Below are positions 23,751 to 32,210 of a stretch of DNA of 64,000 nucleotides, piece by piece. How positions within the stretch are numbered: position 1 is the first letter of the stretch; every line of letters starts with the position of its first letter. The notes beneath the pieces are model-generated. The model was not told the DNA's origin, searched no databases, and worked only from the letters and a program-made list of their open reading frames with translations. The stretch comes from Streptomyces sp. NBC_00258 (GTDB taxonomy: Bacteria > Actinomycetota > Actinomycetes > Streptomycetales > Streptomycetaceae): contig NZ_CP108081.1 in the NCBI RefSeq assembly GCF_036182465.1, positions 2,728,001-2,792,000 on the forward strand. The letters are read 5' to 3'. A program made the translations under genes and the position numbers.

Positions 23751-24941
23751 ATGACCGCCCAGGACAGCAGCCCGTTGATGACGCTCACCTGGACCGACCA
23801 CGTCACCGGCCGCCAGGGGCATCTGGTCGTGGACCGGCTGGTACGCGGTGTCTCCAGCGGCGGTCTGCGCATGCGGGCGGGCTGCACGCTGGAGGAGGTC
23901 GCCGGGCTCGCCCGAGGGATGACCATGAAGGAGGCCCTGCACTACAACCCCGAGGGCCGTTATGTCCCGCTGGGCGGCGCGAAGGGCGGCATCGACTGCG
24001 ATCCCCAGGCCCCGGAGGCGTACGGCCTGCTCGTGCGGTATCTGCGTGCCATGCGCCCGTACATCGAGAGCCTCTGGACCACCGGGGAGGATCTCGGTCT
24101 GACCCAGGACCTCGTCGACCGGGCCGCGGTGGAGGCGGGGCTCGTGTCGTCGATCCAGGCCGTGTATCCGCTGCTCGACGACGAGGCGGCGGCCCGGCGG
24201 CGGCTGGCGGACGCGTTCGCGGTCGAGGTGGACGGCATCGGGCTCGACGAGCTGGTCGGCGGCTGCGGGGTGGCCGAGTCGGTCCTCGCGGCGCTGGACC
24301 GTGCCGGGGTCGCGTACGAGGGGACCCGGGTCGCCGTGCAGGGTCTGGGCACGATGGGCGGGGCCACGGCCCGCTTCCTCACGCGCGCGGGGCTCAGGAT
24401 CGTGGCCGTCGCCGACGTGAAGGGCACGATCGCGAACCCCGGGGGGCTCGACGTCGACGCGCTGCTCGCCGCCCGGGACACGTACGGAACGATCGACCGC
24501 GCGGTGCTGCGTCCGGGCGACCGCGAACTGCCCGGCGACGCCTGGCTGTCCGCCGAGGCCGACGTACTGGTGCCGGCGGCCGTCTCGTACACGATCGACA
24601 CCACCAACCAGGGGCGGATCACGGCCCGTTGGATCGTCGAGGCCGCCAACATGCCCGTCCTGCCGGGCGCGGAGCAGTTGCTCGCCGGCCGCGGTGTCAC
24701 CGTCCTGCCGGACGTGGTGGTCAACTCCGGGACCAACGCCTGGTGGTGGTGGACACTGTTCGGCGACATCGGGGCGGACGCGGACGAGGCGTTCGCGTAC
24801 ACGCGGCGCTCGATGCGTGCCCTGATCGACCAGACGCTCGCGCGCGCGGAGGCCGACGGGACGACACCGCGGGCGGCCGCGCACGCGATCGTCGCGGACC
24901 GGCTGCCGGTGATCGCGGAGCGGTTCGGCTGGTACCGCTGA
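23751..24941 (+). CDS. Glu/Leu/Phe/Val dehydrogenase family protein
   Basis: A 396-residue amino-acid dehydrogenase. The catalytic region reads GMTMKEALHYNPEGRYVPLGGAKGGID, with the substrate Lys and the catalytic Lys in GGAKGG. The NAD-binding loop VQGLGTMGGATARFL follows near residue 200, and AANMPVLPGAEQLLAGRGVTVLPDVVVNSGTNAW is the conserved C-terminal stretch. It would deaminate a hydrophobic or acidic amino acid reversibly; which one cannot be told. The Streptomyces valine dehydrogenase is a different, shorter protein. A promoter with twin operators drives it, and a TetR gene follows 99 bp downstream. Confidence 0.88.
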   Translation: MTAQDSSPLMTLTWTDHVTGRQGHLVVDRLVRGVSSGGLRMRAGCTLEEVAGLARGMTMKEALHYNPEGRYVPLGGAKGGIDCDPQAPEAYGLLVRYLRAMRPYIESLWTTGEDLGLTQDLVDRAAVEAGLVSSIQAVYPLLDDEAAARRRLADAFAVEVDGIGLDELVGGCGVAESVLAALDRAGVAYEGTRVAVQGLGTMGGATARFLTRAGLRIVAVADVKGTIANPGGLDVDALLAARDTYGTIDRAVLRPGDRELPGDAWLSAEADVLVPAAVSYTIDTTNQGRITARWIVEAANMPVLPGAEQLLAGRGVTVLPDVVVNSGTNAWWWWTLFGDIGADADEAFAYTRRSMRALIDQTLARAEADGTTPRAAAHAIVADRLPVIAERFGWYR

Positions 24942-25028
24942 CGTCGTCGGTGCGGCCGGACGGGAACGGTGACGGCCCGGCCGCGGCCGGTAACCGACCC
25001 TCCACCGGCACGCCCCGGGGCGACGCAA

Positions 25029-25034
25029 TAGGGT
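25029..25034 (+). promoter_or_regulatory. TAGGGT -10 box of leaderless TetR gene
   Basis: TAGGGT lies 6 nt before the GTG at 25041, with no ribosome site between. This is the common pattern for leaderless transcripts in Streptomyces. The same box and distance class precede galE (53888). Confidence 0.55.
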
Positions 25035-25040
25035 TGTCCG

Positions 25041-25661
25041 GTGGCAAGAGTGCGGTTGAGCGTGGCGGAGCGGCGTGAGGAACTGCTGCGCGCCGCCATC
25101 CAGCAGATCGAGGAGCGGGGCGTGTCCGCGGTGCGGATCGCCGATGTGGCGACCGCGCTCGGGGTGAGCAACGCGCTGGTGCTCTATCACTTCTCGACGA
25201 AGGAGAAGCTGGTCGCCGCCGCGTTCACGTACGCGGCCGAGGACGACCTCGCCCATCTGCGCAAGCTCCTCGGCCGCCGGACGACCGCGCTGCGGCGGCT
25301 GCGGGCGGCGGTCCGCTGGTACGCGCCGACCGGGCAGGCCAAGGGCTGGCGGCTGTGGATCGAGGGCTGGGCGGTGGCGCTGCGCGAGCCCGCGCTGCGG
25401 GACGTCACGCGCGACCTCGACCGGCAGTGGAAGGCCGCGATCACCGAGGTCATCGCGGAGGGCGTGGCCGCGGGCGAGTTCCGCTGCCCGGACCCCACGA
25501 GTACGGCGCTGCGCCTCACCGCCCTGCTGGACGGGCTCGCCGTCCAGATGACGGCGTACCCCGGCGCGGTGTCACGCGCCCGCACCCAGGAGTGGGTGGA
25601 CGAGGCCCTGGCCCGGGAACTGGGCCTGGAACGCAAGGCCCTGACGACTCCGGGCACCTGA
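25041..25661 (+). CDS. TetR/AcrR family regulator (BetI-type C terminus)
   Basis: A 206-residue TetR repressor. The HTH at about residues 10-55 includes AAIQQIEERGVSAVRIADVATALGVSNALVLYHFSTKEKL. The C-terminal domain has the BetI-like LRLTALLDGLAVQMTAYPGAVS. It starts GTG, probably leaderless. It probably controls the dehydrogenase upstream through the TACTGA-N8-TCAGT operators and may respond to an amino acid or keto acid; this is inferred from position. Confidence 0.9.
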   Translation: MARVRLSVAERREELLRAAIQQIEERGVSAVRIADVATALGVSNALVLYHFSTKEKLVAAAFTYAAEDDLAHLRKLLGRRTTALRRLRAAVRWYAPTGQAKGWRLWIEGWAVALREPALRDVTRDLDRQWKAAITEVIAEGVAAGEFRCPDPTSTALRLTALLDGLAVQMTAYPGAVSRARTQEWVDEALARELGLERKALTTPGT

Positions 25662-25763
25662 GACGGCGTACCGACACACCTGCTGATTCGCGGGTGAGAG
25701 ACATCCAGGCCTCGTTGACGCCACCACCGAGGGCGGCGGGCCTTCACAACACAACGGGCCAAA

Positions 25764-25813
25764 GAAGAGCGGGGCCTCCTCGACCTCACCGGCCGAAGAA
25801 GCCCCGCCCTTCC
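25764..25813. terminator. Possible bidirectional terminator between TetR and SGNH genes
   Basis: GCGGGGC (25769-25775) pairs with GCCCCGC (25801-25807), with outer GAAG/CTTC and weak inner pairing. It sits between two convergent genes. Confidence 0.4.
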
Positions 25814-25877
25814 GCTGTGGACGTCGGGCCACCGGTCGAGCACTGGCTCTTCCGGAGACCGTCAGGCCCTCGGACCT

Positions 25878-26696
25878 TCAAGCCACCGGCTCGATCCGCA
25901 TCTTGATGGCGTCGGGCGACAGGCTCCCCTTCGCCACCACGCGGTCCCCGGAGGACTCCCCACGCAGTCGACGCCCGATCCACGGCACCAGGTACTCGCG
26001 CGCCCAGTGGATGTTGTCGCGCCGCATTTCGAGCGTGCCGCGCGGGGGCAGCGGCGGCCACGGCTGGTCGGGGTCCGCGGGCACCTCCAGGCCGAGGACC
26101 TGGCCGGCGCGCAGGGCGACCCGCGTGTGTCCCTCGGGCGACAGATGGAGCCGGTCGCCGTCCCAGGCCCGCCGGTCCTGGATGGTCTTGAGGGACCACA
26201 GGTCGAGCACGGGACAGCCGTAGCGGTCGGCGATGGACCTGATATGGAGGTTGTACGTGGCGATCTTGCCGCGCATGTGCTTGAGCACGGGTACGCCACG
26301 GGTGTCGAAGCCGGTGGTCACGAGGACCGTGCCGACGGCCGACGTGAGGTCCGCGACGGCGCGTTCGAAGCGCTCCGCGACCTCGTCGGGGTCGGTGCCC
26401 GGCCGGATGATGTCGTTGCCGCCCGCGCAGAGGGAGACCAGGTCCGGCGCGAGCTCCTTCGCGCGTGTCAACTGGTCCTCGACGATCTGGTCGAGGAGTT
26501 TCCCGCGGACGGCGAGGTTGGTGTAGTCGAAGTCGCCCTCGGGCCGGCGGTCCGCGAGAAGCACCGCGAACCGGTCGGCCCACCCGACGAACGCCCCGTC
26601 CGGGCCAAGGTCGCCGACGCCCTCGGTGAAGCTGTCCCCCACCGCCACGTACGACCCGATCACTGATCTGTTGTCATTCTTCGAATCGTCTGCCAC
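25878..26696 (-). CDS. SGNH/GDSL-family hydrolase
   Basis: A 272-residue SGNH hydrolase. The catalytic Ser block is YVAVGDSFTEGVGD near residue 20, block III is SLCAGGNDIIRPG, and the Asp-His block V is DRLHLSPEGH. No signal peptide is seen, so it probably acts in the cytosol as an esterase or lipase. The C-terminal about 60 residues extend past the core. It is monocistronic and convergent with the TetR gene. Confidence 0.87.
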   Translation of the reverse strand: MADDSKNDNRSVIGSYVAVGDSFTEGVGDLGPDGAFVGWADRFAVLLADRRPEGDFDYTNLAVRGKLLDQIVEDQLTRAKELAPDLVSLCAGGNDIIRPGTDPDEVAERFERAVADLTSAVGTVLVTTGFDTRGVPVLKHMRGKIATYNLHIRSIADRYGCPVLDLWSLKTIQDRRAWDGDRLHLSPEGHTRVALRAGQVLGLEVPADPDQPWPPLPPRGTLEMRRDNIHWAREYLVPWIGRRLRGESSGDRVVAKGSLSPDAIKMRIEPVA

Positions 26697-26809
26697 GTCG
26701 GGTCATGATTCACCCTCGGGTGTGAGCTACGCGACCGTAGGAAGGGGTTGACGCGCGGTGAGATAAGCCACTCGTCAAGTGTTGGTCAATCCCGGAATAA
26801 GGGGCTCGA

Positions 26810-27529
26810 TCAGGGACGTTGTCGCAGCTCCCGCACCCGGAAGTCCGTGATCCCGAAGTGGCTCCACACGGTCCGGAACGCGAAGTGCCCGCTCGTGTAA
26901 GGGTCTTGGTCCACATAGTCGAAGATGAGCCGTCCGTTGTTCCACCACTGGACCGTCGAGCCGTTCGAGACGATCCGGACCCGGTTGGGTTCGTTCGCCG
27001 TGAGCAGGGGTTCCGTGTAGTCGAAGACCAGCGGCCGCACGCCCGCCTCACCGACGTAACGGCGCAGCCGGGTCGTGGTGTTGGTGTTGGCGCCGTATCC
27101 GGCGTAGTACGTCGTGAGGTGGTCGTACTCGTCGAGGGCTCCGCCGCGGTGCGTGGCGAAGAGGTTCTCCGGGGAGCGGACGTCCGTGGCGTTCCAGAAG
27201 TTGTTGAGGTCCGACACCCGGTCGTTGGCACCGCCCGCCGAGACCGGCGTGGCGGTGTACTCCAGGACGTAGGGCCCTTGGAGCTTTCGCTTGAACCACA
27301 CGGTCGCGCCGCTCGGCACGTCTATCTCCAGGACGCCCCGGGTCGCGGTGACGCTGCCGCCGTCCTGCAGCTCTGTCGCCCACTGGCCGAGGCCGTGGCG
27401 GAAGTCATCGCGGGCGACGATGCGCCCCGGACGGAGGCGCACCGCCGCACCCGCGGTCTGCCCGGGGACGAGCGCCGTGAGTGCGGCACCGGCGGCCAGG
27501 GCTCCGAACGCTCTGCGTGTGGTCGTCAT
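26810..27529 (-). CDS. Secreted Tat-type DUF6250 protein (concanavalin-like fold)
   Basis: A 239-residue exported protein. The TTTRRAFGALAAGAALTALVPG start is a twin-arginine signal, with cleavage near AGAA. The mature part is beta-rich (DDFRHGLGQWATEL, VLEIDVPSGATVWFK, GPYVLEYTATPV, HFAFRTVWSHFGITDFRV) and is typical of DUF6250/polysaccharide-lyase-associated domains. It probably binds or cleaves plant polysaccharides. ATG 27529 follows GGAGA. An AAGCGCTT palindrome 31 bp upstream suggests control by a LacI-type sugar regulator. Confidence 0.8.
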   Translation of the reverse strand: MTTTRRAFGALAAGAALTALVPGQTAGAAVRLRPGRIVARDDFRHGLGQWATELQDGGSVTATRGVLEIDVPSGATVWFKRKLQGPYVLEYTATPVSAGGANDRVSDLNNFWNATDVRSPENLFATHRGGALDEYDHLTTYYAGYGANTNTTTRLRRYVGEAGVRPLVFDYTEPLLTANEPNRVRIVSNGSTVQWWNNGRLIFDYVDQDPYTSGHFAFRTVWSHFGITDFRVRELRQRP

Positions 27530-27559
27530 GAGGATCTCCATGGCGTGAAGGCGCATAGA

Positions 27560-27567
27560 AAGCGCTT
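27560..27567. promoter_or_regulatory. LacI-type operator half-core AAGCGCTT
   Basis: The perfect 8-bp palindrome AAGCGCTT, within AGAAAGCGCTTGTGG, has the central CG step and A/T flanks usual for LacI-family operators. It lies 31 bp upstream of the DUF6250 start. Confidence 0.45.
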
Positions 27568-27639
27568 GTGGAGATCACTGTGTCGCGGCTTGCGCGCCCC
27601 TGTCGACCCATCTCCCGGCCATGCCACAGAACCGAAACA

Positions 27640-27680
27640 CCGAAGGCCGGACCCCGGGGATCACAGGGTCCGGCCTTCGG
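27640..27680 (-). terminator. Terminator after LysM/M23 peptidase gene
   Basis: A perfect 15-bp stem (27640-27654 with 27666-27680) with an 11-nt loop is followed on the minus strand by TGTTTCGGTT. It lies 45 bp beyond the peptidase stop. Confidence 0.85.
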
Positions 27681-27725
27681 AGACGAGCGGAGTGGTACGC
27701 CGCGCGGGGCGTGCCTGGCGTCGGG

Positions 27726-28646
27726 TCAGACGGAAACGCCCTTGCCACGCAGGTACGCCAGCGGGTCCACGTCCGAGCCGTAGTCCGGGGTGGTGCGGAT
27801 CTCGAAGTGCAGGTGCGGGCCGGTGACGTTGCCCGTCGCGCCGGAGAGGCCGACCTGCTGGCCCTCGGCCACGGCCTGCCCGGCCGAGACGGAGAGGGAG
27901 GACAGGTGGGCGTACTGGGCGTAGTGGCCGTCGGCGAGCTGGATGACGACCTGGTTGCCGTACGCGCCGCCCCAGCCGGCCGAGACGACCGTGCCGGCGC
28001 CGACGGACTTGAGGGACGTGCCGGTCGGGACCACGAAGTCGACGCCGGTGTGGTAGCCGCTGGACCACATGCTGCCCGACATCTTGTACGGGGTGCCGAC
28101 GCCCGCGCCCGCGACCGGCAGCGTGAAGCCGGCGGCACCGGCTTCGGACGCCGCCTTGGGAGCGGCGGCGGCCTTCGGGGCCGCGGCCTTCTTCGCGGAG
28201 GACTGGGTGGCCTTGGAGGCGCCGGAGTCGGAACTCGAAGTGGCGGCGGCCTTGCCGATCGACAGCTTCAGGCCCGGGTGGATGAGCGCCGGGTCACCAC
28301 CGATCGCCTTGCGGTTGTCCTCGTACAGCTTCTTCCAGCCACCGCTGACGTCCTGCGTGTCGGCGATCCTCGACAGGGAGTCGCCCGCACGCACGGAATA
28401 GGTCTTGGCCGCGGCCTTCTTCGCCTCGGCCTTCTTGTCGGCGGCGGCAGGCGCCGATTCGGCGGCCTTGTTCGCGACATTCGAGACGCTCGCCACGGAA
28501 TCCGCGGCGGACTGCGGAGTCGCGGCGTGCGCTCCGGTCGCGCCGAGCAGCGGAAGGGCGAGCGCCGCGCCGCCGGTTCCTGCGACGGCCATGGAGCGGG
28601 TGAAACGCTGGGACTTGGGACGGCGGTGCTTACCCTTCGCGGGCAT
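27726..28646 (-). CDS. LysM and M23 peptidase domain cell-wall hydrolase
   Basis: A 306-residue secreted peptidoglycan hydrolase. A basic N terminus and hydrophobic stretch AVAGTGGAALALPLLGATGAHAA form the signal peptide. An Ala/Lys-rich linker precedes a LysM domain (TYSVRAGDSLSRIADTQDVSGGWKKLYEDNRKAIG, about residues 81-130). A second Ala/Lys linker follows, then an M23 domain with HTGVDFVVPTG (zinc His, Asp) and GPHLHFEIR (HxH). It would cut peptide cross-links during growth or germination. A c-di-AMP riboswitch lies in its leader, the arrangement known for Streptomyces wall hydrolases. Confidence 0.93.
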   Translation of the reverse strand: MPAKGKHRRPKSQRFTRSMAVAGTGGAALALPLLGATGAHAATPQSAADSVASVSNVANKAAESAPAAADKKAEAKKAAAKTYSVRAGDSLSRIADTQDVSGGWKKLYEDNRKAIGGDPALIHPGLKLSIGKAAATSSSDSGASKATQSSAKKAAAPKAAAAPKAASEAGAAGFTLPVAGAGVGTPYKMSGSMWSSGYHTGVDFVVPTGTSLKSVGAGTVVSAGWGGAYGNQVVIQLADGHYAQYAHLSSLSVSAGQAVAEGQQVGLSGATGNVTGPHLHFEIRTTPDYGSDVDPLAYLRGKGVSV

Positions 28647-28659
28647 GGCGAATTCCTCT

Positions 28660-28840
28660 CCGGCGCCTGCGAGGTGAGCTGTCGGGTGCGAGCTGGAGAT
28701 GCCCGGCCGTGTTTGCGCACGACTTAACCCCTAGCCGTTCCGGAGACCGGAACAGGCGTTGTACCTGTGGGTCCCCCGCTCCTGCCGTGTACGGGTGGGT
28801 GAGCGGATTCCGGGCGGCGGCAGGATTGGGCGTCCGTCCG
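28660..28840 (-). promoter_or_regulatory. ydaO-type c-di-AMP riboswitch
   Basis: The about 200-nt leader of the LysM/M23 gene carries, on the minus strand, the conserved ydaO core AGGAGCGGGGGACCCA (28769-28784), a CTAGGGGTTAAGTCG block in place of GGGGTGAA, and the 3' closing region CAGCTCACCTCGCAGGC. In Streptomyces this element senses cyclic di-AMP and turns off wall-hydrolase genes. Boundaries are approximate because the pairing was done by eye. Confidence 0.8.
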
Positions 28841-28852
28841 GATTGGTGGCGA

Positions 28853-28881
28853 ACGTAAGCGACATGAAGACGCAGGAACAA
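28853..28881 (-). promoter_or_regulatory. Candidate promoter of riboswitch-peptidase transcript
   Basis: On the minus strand TTGTTC (28881-28876) and TTACGT (28858-28853) are 17 bp apart, placing the start near 28846, just ahead of the riboswitch. Confidence 0.45.
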
Positions 28882-29110
28882 CCTTTGGGGTTTCCTGTGT
28901 GCCCCGTTCTCTTGATCCCTGACCGAAATGACGGTCACGCTGCGTAAATCAGGGATCTCCCCCGTTTGTTAAATCCCTGAAAACGCGGCTGAATTACGTG
29001 AACATGGCGACAGCGGACCGTCACGAATATGACGCTGCTCACGGAGGGCCGTTCCAGGAGCCTTTATTCCAGAGCGAGTTGGAACCAATGCTCCATTACG
29101 GACACAACAG
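28882..29110. other. Intergenic region with three TCAGGGAT motifs
   Basis: An unusually AT-rich stretch upstream of the peptidase promoter. The octamer ATCCCTGA or its complement occurs three times: 28915-28922, 28949-28956 (inverted) and 28973-28980. The last two form a dyad with 16 bp between. No gene was found. Confidence 0.5.
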
Positions 29111-31225
29111 TCACATGCGACGCAGTCGGAAAACTGCCGCATCAAGGTCACCTTGCAGTCCCGTCCGCAACCCGTGATGCAACAGCACCGCACCTCGGTG
29201 GACTTCGCCCGTTTCGAGGCATTCGTACGCCGCTGCCGGGTCGAGTCCGCGCAGCCGCACCGGCGCGACCGGCTCGCCGTAGTGCTGGGCCTGGAGCCAG
29301 GCGAGGACGACGACCTCGCCGTCACGCGTGTACTGCACGGCACTCAGGCCGCCCTCCGGAGCCCGCAGCCGATGGAGGTCCCCGCCCTGCACGACGGGCC
29401 GGATCTCCTTGTAGAGCTCCACCCACGTCCGCGCCTCGGCCAGTTCCTCGTCGCTCCACCGGGTCAGGTCGCCGCCGACACCGAGCACTCCGGCCATCGC
29501 GCTCACGAAGCGGAACCGCAGCGAACTGACGCGGCCGTTGAGCTGGACGTTCGGACTGTCGGTGACCCAGGCGGCCATGGTCCGCGCGGGATGCACCTGG
29601 CTGAAGCCGTGCTGGATGGCGAGCCGGTCGAGCGGGTCGGTGTTGTCCGAGGTCCACACCTGGTCCGTACGCGCCATGATCCCGAGGTCGATACGGCCGC
29701 CGCCGCCCGAGCAGGACTCGAAGGCGACACCCGGGTGGGCCGCCCGCAGCCGGTCCAGGAGCCGGTACAGGGCGTGCACGTGGTCCACCCAGAGCCGCTG
29801 CGGATAGGCCTCGCCGGGCCACCCCGCGTCGGTGAAGCAGCGGTTGAAGTCCCACTTCACATAGTCGATCGGCGCGCTGGAGAGCAGCGTGTCGAGCTGC
29901 TCCCACAGGTACTCCTGGACGTCTTCGCGGGCAAGGTTCAGAACGAGCTGATTGCGCAGCTCCGTCCTCTTTCGTCCCGGTTGGAACTGCACCCAGTCGG
30001 GGTGCGCGCGGTACAGCTCGCTGTCCGGGTTGACCATCTCGGGCTCGACCCAGATGCCGAACTGCATCCCGAGCGCGTGCACCTCGTCGGCGAGGGGCTT
30101 GAGGCCTGCCGGGAAGCGGTCGGGGTTGGGTGTCCAGTCGCCGAGCCCGGCCCGGTCGCTGGTGCGCGCCCCGAACCAGCCGTCGTCGACCACGAACAGC
30201 TCGACCCCCATCGCGGCGGCCCGCCGTGCCAGCGCCCCCTGCTGCTCCTCGGAGATGTCGAACTCCGTGGCCTCCCATGAGTTGTAGAGCACCGGCCGGT
30301 GCTCGTCCGCGTCCGGGATCACATACGCGTGCTGGTAGGCGTGCCAGGCGCGGCTCGCGCCGCCGAATCCGCCGTCGCTCCACAGTCCCGCGAAGACGGG
30401 TGTGACGAAGCTCTCCCCCGGCTCCAGCCGCAGCAGCCCCGAGTCGTCGTACCCGACCCCGCCGGTGATCTGCACGCGCGCGTCCGGGAGTTGGGCCACG
30501 GCGATCCGCCAGGTGCCCGACCAGGCGAGGGCGCATCCGTAGACCTCGCCCCGCTCCTCGGTGGCCGCGCCTTCGGCGTCCAGGGCGACCCAGGGCAGGT
30601 GCTGGTGCGAGGTGTGCCCGCGCCGGCTGCCGATGACCTTCTCACCGTAGGTGAGTTCGGAGCGTACGAGCCGGGACTCGGCCGCCCACCGCCCGTGCAG
30701 CTGGGACAGCCGCCAGCCGTCGCGGTGCGGCAGCGTCCAGGCCGCGGAGTCGGCGCGCAGCACCTCCAGGGCGGGCCCTTCGTTGGCGAGGGTCACCCAC
30801 CGCTCGACGACGTCGGTGCCGGCCCGCATCCGGTAGTGCAGCGTGATCCCGAGCCCGGAGTCGGAGAACCGCAGCCGCAGCTCGTCGCCGTCCGCCTCGT
30901 ACGTCTCGAAGCGCCACTCGGTGCCGCGCCGTTCCTCCGTCCGAACGGACAGGGCGGGCCGTACGAACCGGGGGCCGCCCTCCACCGGGTACTCCTCGTG
31001 CCCGTCGAGGGTGGCCTCGAAGGCCCAGTACTCCGGTCCCGGGCCGGCGGCGAGCGCCTCGGCGTCGGCGAGCGCGATACGCGGACCCCAGTGCAGATGC
31101 AGCAGCGCGTCATCCTCGCCGAGCCGCAGGGCATAACTGCTCGCCGGGCCCGAAAGAAGCCACGTACGACCGTCTTCGCCGATCTCCAACATCAAACCCT
31201 CACAGATCCGAACAGGCACGCTCAA
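29111..31225 (-). CDS. Alpha-galactosidase, GH36
   Basis: A 704-residue GH36 enzyme that releases terminal alpha-galactose from melibiose- or raffinose-type sugars and galactomannans. The N-terminal beta-supersandwich covers about 1-310. The TIM barrel follows with YNSWEATEFDI, VELFVVDDGWFG, GIWVEPEMVNPDS, and the nucleophile Asp in IDYVKWDFNR. FESCSGGGGRIDLGIM comes next, then the acid/base Asp in VWTSDNTDPLD. The length and motif order are as usual for the family. There is no signal peptide, so it acts on imported oligosaccharides. It is divergent from the phosphatase gene across 137 bp. Confidence 0.94.
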   Translation of the reverse strand: MSVPVRICEGLMLEIGEDGRTWLLSGPASSYALRLGEDDALLHLHWGPRIALADAEALAAGPGPEYWAFEATLDGHEEYPVEGGPRFVRPALSVRTEERRGTEWRFETYEADGDELRLRFSDSGLGITLHYRMRAGTDVVERWVTLANEGPALEVLRADSAAWTLPHRDGWRLSQLHGRWAAESRLVRSELTYGEKVIGSRRGHTSHQHLPWVALDAEGAATEERGEVYGCALAWSGTWRIAVAQLPDARVQITGGVGYDDSGLLRLEPGESFVTPVFAGLWSDGGFGGASRAWHAYQHAYVIPDADEHRPVLYNSWEATEFDISEEQQGALARRAAAMGVELFVVDDGWFGARTSDRAGLGDWTPNPDRFPAGLKPLADEVHALGMQFGIWVEPEMVNPDSELYRAHPDWVQFQPGRKRTELRNQLVLNLAREDVQEYLWEQLDTLLSSAPIDYVKWDFNRCFTDAGWPGEAYPQRLWVDHVHALYRLLDRLRAAHPGVAFESCSGGGGRIDLGIMARTDQVWTSDNTDPLDRLAIQHGFSQVHPARTMAAWVTDSPNVQLNGRVSSLRFRFVSAMAGVLGVGGDLTRWSDEELAEARTWVELYKEIRPVVQGGDLHRLRAPEGGLSAVQYTRDGEVVVLAWLQAQHYGEPVAPVRLRGLDPAAAYECLETGEVHRGAVLLHHGLRTGLQGDLDAAVFRLRRM

Positions 31226-31362
31226 TCATCAACATCATTATGGGCCGCGTGCCTCCCCGGCAACGCCTGTGGACAACTCATTGGCCTACGAATCGATGTC
31301 GTATCGTCGAGAAACGCACTTCGCCGACGAGCCGCGTCGGCAGCCGAATGGGAGGAGCCCCC

Positions 31363-32160
31363 GTGACGCAGCAGGTCCCGTCGACCGAGCCCGAGCTGGC
31401 CGGAGTGCGCAACTTCCGTGATGTGGGCGGCCTGCCGACGGTGGACGGCCGGCGGGTGGCTTACGGACGGCTGTTCCGCAGCGGCCATCTCGCGCACGCG
31501 ACCGAGTCGGACGCGGCGTTCCTCGCGTCCCTGGGCCTGCACACGATCTTCGACTTCCGCAATGCCGCCGACCAGAAGCTCGAGGGGCAGGACGTCGAGC
31601 TGCCCGGCGTGCGGAACGTGAATCTCCCTCTGACCGACCCGGCGCACGGCGCCGAGTTCTGGACGATGGTCCGTGACGGCGACCTGGACCAGTTGCGCTC
31701 GATCCTCGGGGACGGCAAAGCGGCGGACCGGATGATCGGTTCCTACCGCTCGATAATCAAGGAGCGCACGGCCGAGCACCGCCAGGTGCTGCACTCGATG
31801 GCCGAGGACAGCGTCCCCGCTCTGATGCACTGCGCGGCGGGCAAGGACCGCGCCGGCATCTCCATCGCCATCACCCTGCTCGCCCTGGGTGTCGAGCGCG
31901 AGGCCATCGTCACGGACTACCTGGAGTCGAACGCGACGCACCGCCGCTACAAGGTGCACCGCAGCAAGTCCTCCGCCTCGGCGTACTCACCCGAGGTGAT
32001 GGAGCTGCTCAGCCCTCTTTTCGACGCGCGCGCCGAGTATCTGGAGGCGGCGTTCGAGACGATCGAGGAGAAGTGGGGCGGGGTGGACGCGTATCTGGAG
32101 CAGGGCCTGGGCGTGACTCCCGAGGTCCGGGAGCGTCTGCGGGAGCGGTTCCTCGACTGA
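31363..32160 (+). CDS. Tyrosine-protein phosphatase (Y_phosphatase3, PtpB-like)
   Basis: A 265-residue low-specificity phosphatase of the MptpB/LipA type. It has the AGVRNFRDVGGLPTVDGR opening, then YGRLFRSGHLA, and the P-loop MHCAAGKDRAGIS (CxxGKDR). The family removes phosphate from tyrosine, serine/threonine and phosphoinositides. GTG 31363 follows GGAGGAG at the right distance. It is convergent with the small DUF6126 gene. Confidence 0.9.
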   Translation: MTQQVPSTEPELAGVRNFRDVGGLPTVDGRRVAYGRLFRSGHLAHATESDAAFLASLGLHTIFDFRNAADQKLEGQDVELPGVRNVNLPLTDPAHGAEFWTMVRDGDLDQLRSILGDGKAADRMIGSYRSIIKERTAEHRQVLHSMAEDSVPALMHCAAGKDRAGISIAITLLALGVEREAIVTDYLESNATHRRYKVHRSKSSASAYSPEVMELLSPLFDARAEYLEAAFETIEEKWGGVDAYLEQGLGVTPEVRERLRERFLD

Positions 32161-32172
32161 CGGTCTCCCGCC

Positions 32173-32186
32173 GACCGGGCCCGGTC
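32173..32186. terminator. Possible bidirectional terminator (GC palindrome)
   Basis: The perfect 14-bp palindrome GACCGGGCCCGGTC lies between two direct copies of CGGTCTCCCGCC, 13 bp after the phosphatase stop and 25 bp before the stop of the convergent DUF6126 gene. Confidence 0.35.
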
Positions 32187-32210
32187 TCCCGCCTTCGGAG
32201 TCCGCCACTG

